A DNA stretch of 64,000 bases. Origin: Pseudomonadota bacterium. GTDB taxonomy: Bacteria > Pseudomonadota > Alphaproteobacteria > Rickettsiales > UBA3002. Positions 33,789 through 41,470 of the stretch are shown one piece after another. The DNA lies in assembly GCA_040384265.1 (NCBI GenBank), contig JAZKJM010000001.1, positions 351,975-415,974 on the forward strand. Direction: 5' to 3'. A program made the translations under genes and the position numbers. The notes beneath the pieces are model-generated. The model was not told where the DNA came from and did no database searches. It was given only the letters and a program-made list of their open reading frames with translations. The stretch's first letter is position 1. Every line of letters starts with the position of its first letter.

Positions 33789-34799
33789 ATGAAGCGCATC
33801 CAACTGTTTGAAGCCTCCGCGACCAAGCTGGCGCTTTTTTTCTCGGCGCTGCTGAGCGTTTCACTCGTTCTTCTATCGATTGAGATTTACGCGATAACCC
33901 ACGGGGAAACCATTAATCCGCTTTATTCCTACCTCACCTTATTCCTCGTGGTGGTGATCTGCATCGGTCTGTTCATCATCAGTTTCTACGTCACCAAGCG
34001 CATCAACACCATCGCCGAAACCGCCGACCGCATCATCACCACCCGCGACCTGACCCAGCGCATCCCCATCGATTCGCGTTGGGATGATCTCAGCAAACTC
34101 TCCAGCGTCCTCAACCTGATGCTGGAGGATATCGAGCAGCTGGTCGATGGCGTGCGCCAGGTGTCCGATAACATCGCCCATGATTTGCGCACCCCCCTCA
34201 CCCGCCTGCGCAACCATATTGAAACCATGCGCACCGACCGCGCCGCCTCCAGCCAGTCCGAAGAATTCAGCCAGCTGATCGTCGAGTGCGACGCGCTGCT
34301 CACCACCTTCAACGCCCTGCTGCGCATCGCCAATATCGAAGCGGGCAAGCGCCACACCGCCTTTGGCGTGCTCAACCTCGCCTGCGTGGTGCATGATTTG
34401 ATCGAGCTGTATGAACCCGTCGCTGCCGAGCATGATATCCAGCTGCAATTTGTCAGCGAGCCCACCAGCATGGTCGGCGATAAGGATCTACTGTTTCAGG
34501 CCGCCGCCAATTTGCTCGATAATGCGATCAAATACACCCCGCCCGGCGGCCTCATCACCATCGCCGTCAAACGCACCGACACCGGCGCGACGCTGAGTGT
34601 CACCGATACCGGTCACGGCATCCGTGACGAACATAAACAGCAGGTCTTCCGCCGCTTTTACCGCGTTGAGGGCTGCCGCAGCCGCCCCGGCTCAGGCCTT
34701 GGCCTCAGCCTCGTCGCCGCCGTCGTTAAGCTCCACCAGGGCACCATCACCCTCACCGACAACCAGCCAAACGGGCTAGTGGTAACGGTGACGCTATAA
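33789..34799 (+). CDS. Sensor histidine kinase
   Basis: A 336-aa inner-membrane kinase. Two transmembrane helices (about residues 13-36 and 46-68) bracket a very short periplasmic loop of about ten residues, then HAMP (about 69-122), HisKA with His131 in NIAHDLRTPLTRLR, and HATPase with N box Asn245 in LLDNAIKYTP, G1 DTGHGI (273-278) and G2 GSGLGL (301-306). The minimal sensor loop suggests signal detection in or at the membrane. Partner of the regulator immediately upstream. Confidence 0.92.
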   Translation: MKRIQLFEASATKLALFFSALLSVSLVLLSIEIYAITHGETINPLYSYLTLFLVVVICIGLFIISFYVTKRINTIAETADRIITTRDLTQRIPIDSRWDDLSKLSSVLNLMLEDIEQLVDGVRQVSDNIAHDLRTPLTRLRNHIETMRTDRAASSQSEEFSQLIVECDALLTTFNALLRIANIEAGKRHTAFGVLNLACVVHDLIELYEPVAAEHDIQLQFVSEPTSMVGDKDLLFQAAANLLDNAIKYTPPGGLITIAVKRTDTGATLSVTDTGHGIRDEHKQQVFRRFYRVEGCRSRPGSGLGLSLVAAVVKLHQGTITLTDNQPNGLVVTVTL

Positions 34800-34800
34800 G

Positions 34801-34917
34801 CCCCTCCCCCCATCGGGGGAGGCTGGGTGGGGGGCCAACCCAGTGCGCAGACTCAAATGGTAAGGGGACACGTTGCGGCAGCCCCCCCCTCCCAACCTCC
34901 CCCCGATGGGGGGGGCA
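34801..34917. repeat. Long C/G-rich inverted repeat between kinase and feoA
   Basis: The left arm (34801-34834, CCCCTCCCCCCATCGGGGGA...) is complementary to the right arm (34881-34917) apart from a few bases, with about 45 bases between. It resembles the CCCCTCCCC-type intergenic repeats of alphaproteobacteria and may stop transcription in both directions. Confidence 0.6.
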
Positions 34918-34930
34918 ATAAACCCACAAC

Positions 34931-34952
34931 TTGCAATTGGTTCTCATTTGCA
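34931..34952. promoter_or_regulatory. Putative Fur box upstream of feoAB
   Basis: A near-palindrome with TTGCA and TGCAA ends whose reverse strand reads TGCAAATGAGAACCAATT, close to known Fur boxes containing AATGAGAA. It lies about 36 bases before feoA, which suits iron repression. Confidence 0.55.
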
Positions 34953-34987
34953 CTACTTACGGGCCACTCCATTCGCCACAGGTGTTC

Positions 34988-35218
34988 ATGCAACTTTCCA
35001 CCCTCATCCGCGGCCAGCGCGCCCGCATTCATACGATTGATGCGGAAGACGGGCTGGTGCGCAAACTGCTCGAAATGGGGCTGCAGGAAGGCATGGAGCT
35101 GCGCGTCGCCCATGTTGGCCCGTTCGGGCGCGACCCCATCGCCATCGAAATCGCCGACCGCTGCGTCGCCCTGCGGCGGCGCGATGCCTCGCATATCCGC
35201 GTGGAAATGATCGGATAG
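34988..35218 (+). CDS. feoA: Ferrous iron transport protein A
   Basis: A 76-aa SH3-like protein starting at the ATG at 34988 (MQLSTLIRGQRARIHTI). LVRKLLEMGLQEGMELRVAHVGPFGRDPIAIEIADRCVALRRRDASHIRVE is the FeoA pattern. It assists the FeoB channel. The feoB gene starts five bases after its stop. Confidence 0.9.
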   Translation: MQLSTLIRGQRARIHTIDAEDGLVRKLLEMGLQEGMELRVAHVGPFGRDPIAIEIADRCVALRRRDASHIRVEMIG

Positions 35219-35223
35219 CACCC

Positions 35224-37071
35224 ATGGCCGCACTGCCACTCATCGCCCTTGCGGGCTGCCCCAATTCCGGCAAATCGGCGCTGTTCAACCGCCTCACCGG
35301 CAGCCGCCAGAAGGTCGCCAATTATGCCGGCGTCACCGTCGAGCGCAAAGAGGGTCTCGCCCACACCAAAAGCGGCCAGACCTTCCGCCTGCTCGACCTG
35401 CCAGGCGCCTATTCCCTGCGCGCCCGCAGCCCGGATGAAGCCGTCACGCGCGATGTGCTGCTCGGCAAACTGCCCGATGTGGGCTACCCCGATATCGTAA
35501 TCTGCGTGGCCGACGCCACCAACCTCAAGCTTCACCTGCGTTTCGCGCTTGAACTCAAGCAGCTTGGCGTGCCGATGATCCTCGCCCTCAACATGTTCGA
35601 CATCGCCAAACGCCGCGGCTTCACCATCGATTGCGCGGCCCTTTCCAAGCGCCTCGGCGTACCCGTCGTGCCCACCGTCGCCGTACGCAACGGTTCGGTG
35701 GATGCGCTGATGGAAGCCGTTGATACGCTGATGGCCGAAAAAGCCACCCCCGCCCAAACCGAATGGCGCGAACCCACCACCACCGAGCTGCGCCAGCTCA
35801 ACCGCACCGCGCTGCACCTGCTGACCGAAGCGGGCGTTCATTACGGCGCGCCGCCCGTCACCACCTATAAAATCGACCGCGTGCTCCTGCATCCGGTCGC
35901 GGGCCTCGCCATCCTTGTCGGCATCATGTTCTTCGTGTTCCAGGCGGTGTTCACCTGGTCCACCATCCCGATGGATCTGATCGACAGCGGCTTCACGGCG
36001 CTCGGCCACTGGATCGGTAACACCCTGCCCGATGGTTACCTGAAAGGCTTCCTCGTCGATGGCGTGATCGCCGGGGTGGGCAGCGTCATCGTTTTCCTGC
36101 CGCAGATTCTGGTGCTGTATCTCTTCATCCTCATCCTCGAAGACTCCGGCTACATGGCCCGCGCCGCATTTCTGCTGGATCGCATCATGGGTGGTGTCGG
36201 GCTACATGGCAAATCCTTCATCCCACTGCTGTCATCCTTCGCCTGCGCCATTCCGGGCATCATGGCGGCGCGCACCATCGAGCATAAATCCGACCGGCTC
36301 ATCACCATCCTCATCGCCCCGCTGATGACCTGCAGCGCCCGCATCCCGGTCTACACGCTGCTTATCGCCGCCTTCATCCCCGCCACGCGCGTCTATGGCT
36401 TCAACCTGCAAGGCCTCGTCATGTTCGGTCTTTATATGCTGGGCCTCGTCGCGGGCCTCACCGTTGCCTTAGTGCTCAAGCGCTTCGTGTATACCGAAAC
36501 CGTCGATAGTTTCGTGATGGAGCTGCCCACCTATAAACTGCCCGCCCTGCGCAATATCGGCCTTGGGCTGCTGGAACGCGCGAAAATCTTCCTGCGCCGC
36601 GCCGGGGGGATTATTTTCTGCGTCATGGTCGTGATCTGGGTGCTCTCCAACTTCCCGGCCAGCGGCGGCGACCACCCCATCGAGCACAGCTTCGCCGGTA
36701 TGATCGGCATTTTCCTCGCGCCGATTTTCGCCCCCATCGGCTTCAACTGGCAGATGGTGATCGCCCTCATCCCCGGCATGGCCGCGCGCGAAGTGGCCGT
36801 CGCCGTGCTCGGCACCGTCTATGCCGTCAGCAACACCGCGACCGATCAGGCGACCCTCGGCACCACCCTCGCCCATGCGTGGAGCCTGCCTTCGGCCTTA
36901 TCGTTCCTTGTTTGGTATGTATTTGCGCCGCAATGCATTTCGACGCTGGCCGTCATCAAACGCGAGACCAACAGCAGCCGCTTCATGTGGGCCACCTTCA
37001 GCTACCTGATGGTGCTGGCCTATGTCGCGGCCTTGATTACGTATCAGTTGGCGGTGGCCCTGCTCGCTTAA
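35224..37071 (+). CDS. feoB: Ferrous iron transporter B
   Basis: A 615-aa inner-membrane protein. The N-terminal G domain has G1 GCPNSGKS (11-18), switch NYAGVTVE, G3 DLPGAYS and G4 NMFD; Gate motifs in the membrane part include SFACAIPGIMAARTIE and MAAREVAVAVLGTVYAVSN. It imports Fe(II) under low-oxygen or acidic conditions. It is shorter than the E. coli protein (773 aa), as is common in alphaproteobacteria. The last 35 bases overlap the convergent DedA gene. Confidence 0.95.
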   Translation: MAALPLIALAGCPNSGKSALFNRLTGSRQKVANYAGVTVERKEGLAHTKSGQTFRLLDLPGAYSLRARSPDEAVTRDVLLGKLPDVGYPDIVICVADATNLKLHLRFALELKQLGVPMILALNMFDIAKRRGFTIDCAALSKRLGVPVVPTVAVRNGSVDALMEAVDTLMAEKATPAQTEWREPTTTELRQLNRTALHLLTEAGVHYGAPPVTTYKIDRVLLHPVAGLAILVGIMFFVFQAVFTWSTIPMDLIDSGFTALGHWIGNTLPDGYLKGFLVDGVIAGVGSVIVFLPQILVLYLFILILEDSGYMARAAFLLDRIMGGVGLHGKSFIPLLSSFACAIPGIMAARTIEHKSDRLITILIAPLMTCSARIPVYTLLIAAFIPATRVYGFNLQGLVMFGLYMLGLVAGLTVALVLKRFVYTETVDSFVMELPTYKLPALRNIGLGLLERAKIFLRRAGGIIFCVMVVIWVLSNFPASGGDHPIEHSFAGMIGIFLAPIFAPIGFNWQMVIALIPGMAAREVAVAVLGTVYAVSNTATDQATLGTTLAHAWSLPSALSFLVWYVFAPQCISTLAVIKRETNSSRFMWATFSYLMVLAYVAALITYQLAVALLA

Positions 37072-37684
37072 CCTTGCGCTTATGGCGCAGGATATAAATC
37101 GTCCCGAGCACGAGAATGAACACCACAATCCCGATTTTCACCATCGGCAGATACGTCACCATCAGCTCCTTATTCTGGCCGATATGGTAGCCCAGCGTCA
37201 TCAGCACGCTCATCCATAACGCGCCGCCAAGCGCCGTGTAGATAATGAATTTCTTCGTATCCATATTCGCAAGTCCCGCCGGGAACGAGATGTAATGGCG
37301 AATCCCCGGGATCAACCGCCCGGTGAAGGTCGAAATCGATCCATGCGCCGCAAAAAACGACTCCAGCTTGGCCAGCTTCTGCGGCGTCATCAAAAAATAT
37401 TTGCCGTAACGCAGGAACAGCCCGCGCCCATAACGCCGCGCCAGCCAGTAGTTGAAGAATGCCCCGCCAACCGTGCCCGCCACACTGGCGATAAACACGC
37501 TGACCAGATCCAGTTTGCCTTGCTGCACGAGGTATCCCGCCGGGATCATGGTGATTTCCGACGGAATCGGCATAAACGTCGATTCGAGGAACGTCATGAT
37601 GAAAATACCTAAAATACCAAGATGCTCAACCACCGCTACCAGCCATTGGATGAACGCCTCCATCCACTCACTAAACACACTCAC
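37037..37684 (-). CDS. DedA family inner-membrane protein
   Basis: A 215-aa protein with the DedA/SNARE-associated motifs: FLESTFMPIPSEITMIPAGYLV near the N-terminus, GTVGGAFFNYWLARRYGR in the middle, and FTGRLIPGIRHYISFPAGLANM with the conserved Arg and Gly/Pro. DedA proteins act in membrane lipid scrambling and proton-motive-force upkeep. The E/P...R residues known to be needed are present. Convergent with feoB. Confidence 0.9.
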   Translation of the reverse strand: MSVFSEWMEAFIQWLVAVVEHLGILGIFIMTFLESTFMPIPSEITMIPAGYLVQQGKLDLVSVFIASVAGTVGGAFFNYWLARRYGRGLFLRYGKYFLMTPQKLAKLESFFAAHGSISTFTGRLIPGIRHYISFPAGLANMDTKKFIIYTALGGALWMSVLMTLGYHIGQNKELMVTYLPMVKIGIVVFILVLGTIYILRHKRKVKRAGPPPTDT

Positions 37685-37860
37685 GCGCGGCTCCTAACCT
37701 AATCGTTTTCATCATTGCCACGTCTATATCCTGCCCGCGTCAGACCCGCAAGTGCGGCCGCAGCTTACACTCTCCTTATGCCGTATGCCTTATACGCTAT
37801 GACAATTTTACAAGGCTTCTATTAGCTTCGCCTTCTAACAACCACCCAAAGGAGAATCCC

Positions 37861-38118
37861 ATGTTATCACTATCCCACACCATCAGAACCACTGCTGCCA
37901 TCGCAACCTGTGTTGCCTTCCTTTCGGCCTGTGGCGACAACACGGGTGACCGCGCCTTAAGCGGCGGCGCCATCGGTGCCGGTGTCGGCGCAGTCGGCAG
38001 TTCCGTTGTCGGCGGCAGCGCTGTTGGCGGCGCATTGATCGGCGGTGCCGTTGGTGCCGCAGCCGGTGGCCTCACGAAACAAAAAGATGTCAATCTTGGC
38101 AAACCAGTCTGGAAATAA
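37861..38118 (+). CDS. Small glycine-zipper lipoprotein
   Basis: An 85-aa protein with a signal peptide and lipobox (FLSAC, Cys24), then a long Gly/Ala zipper (GGAIGAGVGAVGSSVVGGSAVGGALIGGAVGAAAGGL). Such zippers insert in the outer membrane. AAAGGAG ribosome site. The following gene starts nine bases later; the next genes also have strong ribosome sites and form a likely operon up to the terminator at 38958. Confidence 0.75.
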   Translation: MLSLSHTIRTTAAIATCVAFLSACGDNTGDRALSGGAIGAGVGAVGSSVVGGSAVGGALIGGAVGAAAGGLTKQKDVNLGKPVWK

Positions 38119-38127
38119 GGAGTATTT

Positions 38128-38628
38128 ATGAAATACCGTACCACAACCGCTTGCCTCATGGTGACCCTGCTCACCACCACCAGCTTCGCTCTCCCGGCAA
38201 GCGCCTACGACCGCGATGACAATGCAGGCTACCGCCAGATCGACGCCAACGTGCAACCGGGCTTCGGCTCGCCACAAGTCATGGAATCCGGTGCCATCAC
38301 CTATGTCAGCGGTGGTGTCGGCGAAGGCAACCAGGCCACGATGGAAGAAATGAAATCCTCATTTAACTTCCATTTGCTGAGTGCCTCTAAATCCGGGGCA
38401 TTCATGGGCGATACTTACATCGTCATCAGCGATGCCAAAACGCAGGATGTGCTGCTCAACGTCGCATCCGGCCCGCTGTTCTACGCCAACCTGCCCAAAG
38501 GCCGCTACGTGATCGACGTATCGAGCAGCGGGCAGAGCCAACAGAAAACGATCACCGTTGGCAGCAAAAAATCCATCGATCTGCGCTTCACGTGGAAAGA
38601 TGATACGACCGATATGCAGGCCTACTAA
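38128..38628 (+). CDS. Secreted protein with carboxypeptidase-regulatory-like fold
   Basis: A 166-aa protein with a signal peptide (MKYRTTTACLMVTLLTTTSFALPASA). The mature part (YVSGGVGEGNQATMEEMKSSFNFHLLSASKSGAFMGDTYIVISDAKTQDVLLNVASGPLFYANLPKGRYVIDVSSSGQSQQKTITVG) looks like a small Ig-like/carboxypeptidase regulatory domain found in periplasmic proteins of Pseudomonadota. Function unknown. In operon with the upstream lipoprotein. Confidence 0.65.
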   Translation: MKYRTTTACLMVTLLTTTSFALPASAYDRDDNAGYRQIDANVQPGFGSPQVMESGAITYVSGGVGEGNQATMEEMKSSFNFHLLSASKSGAFMGDTYIVISDAKTQDVLLNVASGPLFYANLPKGRYVIDVSSSGQSQQKTITVGSKKSIDLRFTWKDDTTDMQAY

Positions 38629-38656
38629 CCCACAAACATCCTAAAGGAGAACCACT

Positions 38657-38839
38657 ATGCTTAACTATATCGTTATCTTCTTCATCCTCGCCGTTGCGGC
38701 AGCATTCTTCGGCTTTGGTGGTCTGGCAACCAGCTTCGCCGGCATCGCCAAACTGCTGGCGCTCATCTTCGTCATCCTGTTCATCGCAAGCCTTGTCTAT
38801 AGCGCGGTGACCGGTCGTCGCAACAACTTGCCACTCTAG
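38657..38839 (+). CDS. DUF1328 small membrane protein (YtjA-like)
   Basis: A 60-aa protein with two membrane helices and the family sequence AAFFGFGGLATSFAGIAKLLALIFVILFIASLV. DUF1328 proteins occur beside stress and envelope genes; role unknown. AAAGGAG site upstream. Confidence 0.9.
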   Translation: MLNYIVIFFILAVAAAFFGFGGLATSFAGIAKLLALIFVILFIASLVYSAVTGRRNNLPL

Positions 38840-38856
38840 AAAGAGGGAGAGTTTTT

Positions 38857-38934
38857 ATGAAAGGTATCTTGCTTTGGATGGTCGGCCTGCCGATCCCAGT
38901 CATTATCCTGCTTTATCTGTTTAACGTCATCTAG
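38857..38934 (+). CDS. 25-residue membrane peptide
   Basis: A very short frame, MKGILLWMVGLPIPVIILLY followed by LFNVI, with GAGGGAGAG about six bases upstream and directly before an intrinsic terminator. Very similar tiny proteins of the MKGILLWL-G-PIP-I type occur next to DUF1328 genes in other Pseudomonadota. A single membrane helix with a PIP kink; function unknown. Confidence 0.7.
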   Translation: MKGILLWMVGLPIPVIILLYLFNVI

Positions 38935-38957
38935 GAATTCATTTTCCTAACCGAACG

Positions 38958-38992
38958 AAGGGCCGCTTCCTGAAAAGGAAGCGGCCCTTTTC
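38958..38992 (+). terminator. Intrinsic terminator of the 37861-38934 operon
   Basis: AAGGGCCGCTTCC / GGAAGCGGCCCTT with a TGAAAA loop and TTTT; 24 bases after the 25-codon gene. Confidence 0.9.
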
Positions 38993-39265
38993 GCACGAGG
39001 ACCTCCAGCGAGAGTCGTCACATGTTAGCATGGTGCATGATAGTGAACGCGTGGCTTCCGCAGGATTGGATGTATGAGCCTCTCCCACGCCCATGCCTGC
39101 TATGTAAAGCGCTGTCACAGCAAGTAGGGCCACACTTCCCCTTCGGTATAACGCAAGATGGTGGAGCATGCATGCTCTCCCCCTCAGCCCCTGCTGCGCT
39201 AGAGGTATGAAGACACTGCCGCAAGGCGCGGCTAGGCCCGGACCACATACCCATCATCCCACAAA
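38993..39265. other. Intergenic region without a credible gene
   Basis: About 270 bases. Short frames exist on both strands but lack ribosome sites and natural composition. I see no repeat or RNA motif. Confidence 0.5.
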
Positions 39266-39295
39266 CGAAAATACCCAGCGCAAGCGCTGGGTATC
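39266..39295 (-). terminator. Intrinsic terminator of the 39326-39966 pair
   Basis: On the minus strand ATACCCAGCG pairs with CGCTGGGTAT around CTTG, followed by TTTCGTTTG. It lies 31 bases past the stop at 39326. Confidence 0.75.
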
Positions 39296-39325
39296 ATTCA
39301 TGTAGACCACACTAAGAATAAGCGG

Positions 39326-39697
39326 TTAGCCCTTTGTCAGCCCATCAAAAAACGCACTGATCGTATCCGTAATGCGGCTACCGGTGGGCGCTTTCTCGAA
39401 AATCGAGGATTGCATCCGCCGCAAACGCTTCACATAACGCAGCGTGAAGTAAATAAGCAGCGCGATAAACGCCATCGCCGTTAAGGTAACAACCGCGAGT
39501 GCCGCAAGCGGCGCCACGCTATAAAAGATCAGCACCACATAGAGCAGGTAAAATAACGTGATTACCAGTGCGCTGATAAGAATGCCGATCATCAACGTCA
39601 GCCCAAGCACCAGGGTGGCGCCCAGCATAAATCGCTGGAGCAGCCACCTGCCATAGGCTTTCTGCGTGAGACCGACTATGGCAAGTAGCTTTTCCAT
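39326..39697 (-). CDS. Small membrane protein, phage-holin/YqjE-like
   Basis: A 123-aa protein with two strong membrane segments (about residues 24-60, MLGATLVLGLTLMIGILISALVITLFYLLYVVLIFY, and 65-90) and a polar tail. It follows the DUF883 gene by 14 bases, the arrangement of yqjD-yqjE in enterobacteria, so an equivalent ribosome-tethering or envelope-stress pair is plausible. Confidence 0.6.
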   Translation of the reverse strand: MEKLLAIVGLTQKAYGRWLLQRFMLGATLVLGLTLMIGILISALVITLFYLLYVVLIFYSVAPLAALAVVTLTAMAFIALLIYFTLRYVKRLRRMQSSIFEKAPTGSRITDTISAFFDGLTKG

Positions 39698-39711
39698 ACG
39701 ATGAACCGAAC

Positions 39712-39966
39712 CTAGCGACGCAGCAGCGCGCCGAGGATCACGCCGACGCCAAGGGCGACGACACTCGAACGGATCGGGTTGGAGCGAATCTCCGACGTCA
39801 CCACATCGCTGGCATGATGCAGTTCATCATGCGCATTGTTGTAGATGCTGCGGATTTTGCTGCCCGCTTTGTGGGCCGCATATTGCAGATCGTCGTTCAA
39901 CTCGTTTGCGGCCGATTTCAATTTAGCGACCGAATCGTCTTTTGCAGTGTTGGTGTTCGAAACCAT
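39712..39966 (-). CDS. DUF883 (ElaB/YqjD-like) protein
   Basis: An 84-aa protein: amphipathic helix (DSVAKLKSAANELNDDLQYAAHKAGSKIRSIYNNAHDELHHASDVVTSEI) and a C-terminal membrane anchor NPIRSSVVALGVGVILGALLRR, the DUF883 signature. In E. coli these stationary-phase proteins tether and quiet ribosomes at the membrane. AGGAGTATTTT ribosome site. Confidence 0.85.
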   Translation of the reverse strand: MVSNTNTAKDDSVAKLKSAANELNDDLQYAAHKAGSKIRSIYNNAHDELHHASDVVTSEIRSNPIRSSVVALGVGVILGALLRR

Positions 39967-40037
39967 AAAATACTCCTAAAAGTTGATGAAAAATAAGGGA
40001 AAGAAATCGAAGTGTAGTTTAGCGGAATGACTTGGTT

Positions 40038-40505
40038 TTAGCCACCATAAATCACATACGCGCCGGATGGGACGCGGTTACGGATACCGTCGCAGGATTC
40101 AATGCCCGGCTGGCGGTCATACTGGCGATCCGTGAACCAGACGCGGCATTTACCACGCGGTGGGAACATGCTTGCCGGCACCGTCTCGATGCTGCCGTCC
40201 GTCACATAATCACCGTCATAGTCATAGTAGCCACGGCGGCTATATTCCGTAGAATACGGCTGGCGGGACTGATGCTTCACCTGGTTGGTGTAGCTGGCAT
40301 CCGGGCGGGCATTATATTCATTCCCGGTTTTGCCGTTGCTATAGGGGTTGGTCGATTTACCGTTCACGGTATAGGGCACAAAGCGCCCGTCGCTATCGTA
40401 ATAGCCATCGGAGTTCGTACATGCCGCGAGCAAGGCGACCATCGAAACGCAGGCAGCAATTGCCAGCCCGCGTGTTTTGATTGGAAGTGAATGTTTCATC
40501 ATCAT
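40038..40505 (-). CDS. Lipoprotein of unknown function
   Basis: A 155-aa protein with a signal peptide and lipobox LLAACT (Cys29). The mature part is Tyr/Asp-rich (DGYYDSDGRFVPYTVNGKS; RRGYYDYDGDYVTDG) and ends PPRGKCRVWFTDRQYDRQPGIESCDGIRNRVPSGAYVIYGG, a Cys-pair motif that I know from small proteobacterial surface lipoproteins without assigned role. Confidence 0.7.
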   Translation of the reverse strand: MMMKHSLPIKTRGLAIAACVSMVALLAACTNSDGYYDSDGRFVPYTVNGKSTNPYSNGKTGNEYNARPDASYTNQVKHQSRQPYSTEYSRRGYYDYDGDYVTDGSIETVPASMFPPRGKCRVWFTDRQYDRQPGIESCDGIRNRVPSGAYVIYGG

Positions 40506-40606
40506 ACTCTCAGTTAGTGGTGGTAGGTCTGGTAATGCCAGAACCCTTACAAGGATGCGATGCGGTGCAAGCGGTAGGATCTAAAGGCACCGTAAAGCGG
40601 TTGGGG

Positions 40607-40876
40607 CTACTCTTGGTTGGTTGCCTTTTTCACGTCATGCACCGCGTCGCTGGCCGCATCATTCAGCTTGTCGGCCGGGGTGCGGTCTTCCAGCTGGCGT
40701 GCGGCTTTATCGGCACCGTTTGGCAGTTCGCTGATCGCATCGCCGAGCTTCTCGGCACCGTTGCGTTTATCCGGCGCGTTCAGCACCGAGTAGGCAATGA
40801 AGCCGATGACGACGAGCGCCGCGATGATAACAATCGCTCGCGCATTGCTTTGCTTGGATTCGTTAAGACTGGTCAT
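40607..40876 (-). CDS. Small single-span membrane protein
   Basis: An 89-aa protein with one helix (residues 13-32, ARAIVIIAALVVIGFIAYSVL) and a charged exterior rich in Asp/Lys (ADKAARQLEDRTPADKLNDAASDAVHDVKKAT), reminiscent of late-embryogenesis or apolipoprotein-like stress helices. Grouped with DUF883 and CsbD genes. No family assigned. Confidence 0.6.
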   Translation of the reverse strand: MTSLNESKQSNARAIVIIAALVVIGFIAYSVLNAPDKRNGAEKLGDAISELPNGADKAARQLEDRTPADKLNDAASDAVHDVKKATNQE

Positions 40877-41011
40877 GGAATGCTCCGTTATGTTGAATGA
40901 ATAAGAAACGATGTAACGCCTTCTGATTACGGGCTCACCGCTCAGGGTTCAATACGGACAGGCAGCGAAACTCATAAGGATAGCATAAACCAATTATCAG
41001 GTGCCCCTGCC

Positions 41012-41050
41012 CTCCCAAAGAAAAGCCCGATGTTCTTGCGAACACCGGGC
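41012..41050 (-). terminator. Intrinsic terminator of csbD-like gene
   Basis: Minus strand: GCCCGGTGTTC / GAACATCGGGC around GCAA, then TTTTCTTTG. Confidence 0.85.
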
Positions 41051-41088
41051 AAAGTCAGACTGAGTGGGGGTAATGAAGTGTCGTGACG

Positions 41089-41313
41089 TTACGCAGCTTT
41101 CGAATCCGAGCTACAGCCACAGGAAGATTCAATTTCCTTGAGTTTCTTTTCTGCATCTTCTTTCGCGATGCCATACTGCTCTTTCAGCTTGCCGACCAAC
41201 TGGTCGCGCTTGCCTTTATAGAGCATGAGATCGTTATCGGTGAGCTTGCCCCAGGTTTCCTTGAGCTTGCCTTTAACTTTATCGTAGTTGCCTTCGATTT
41301 GCTCGCTGTTCAT
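41089..41313 (-). CDS. CsbD-family stress protein
   Basis: A 74-aa protein with the CsbD pattern MNSEQIEGNYDKVKGKLKETWGKLTDNDLMLYKGKRDQLVGKLKEQYGIAKEDAEKKL, plus a short Cys-containing tail (SSCGCSSDSKAA) that is an unusual addition. CsbD-like proteins accumulate in general stress. GGAGACT ribosome site. Confidence 0.9.
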   Translation of the reverse strand: MNSEQIEGNYDKVKGKLKETWGKLTDNDLMLYKGKRDQLVGKLKEQYGIAKEDAEKKLKEIESSCGCSSDSKAA

Positions 41314-41402
41314 GATAGTCTCCTTGGTTGGTTAGCTCCCCATAGATGGGAACGAGCCAAGGAGTGCCACGACCCGGGTAAGGAGTCGATGCCATTGCCC
41401 CA

Positions 41403-41449
41403 ACAAAAAATAAATGAGCCGTAAACATTGTCCTTTTTACGGCTCATTT
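41403..41449 (-). terminator. Intrinsic terminator of the ene-reductase gene
   Basis: AAATGAGCCGTAAA / TTTACGGCTCATTT inverted repeat followed on the minus strand by ATTTTTTG. Confidence 0.85.
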
Positions 41450-41470
41450 CTGCGGATAATTGAGCGTTGC

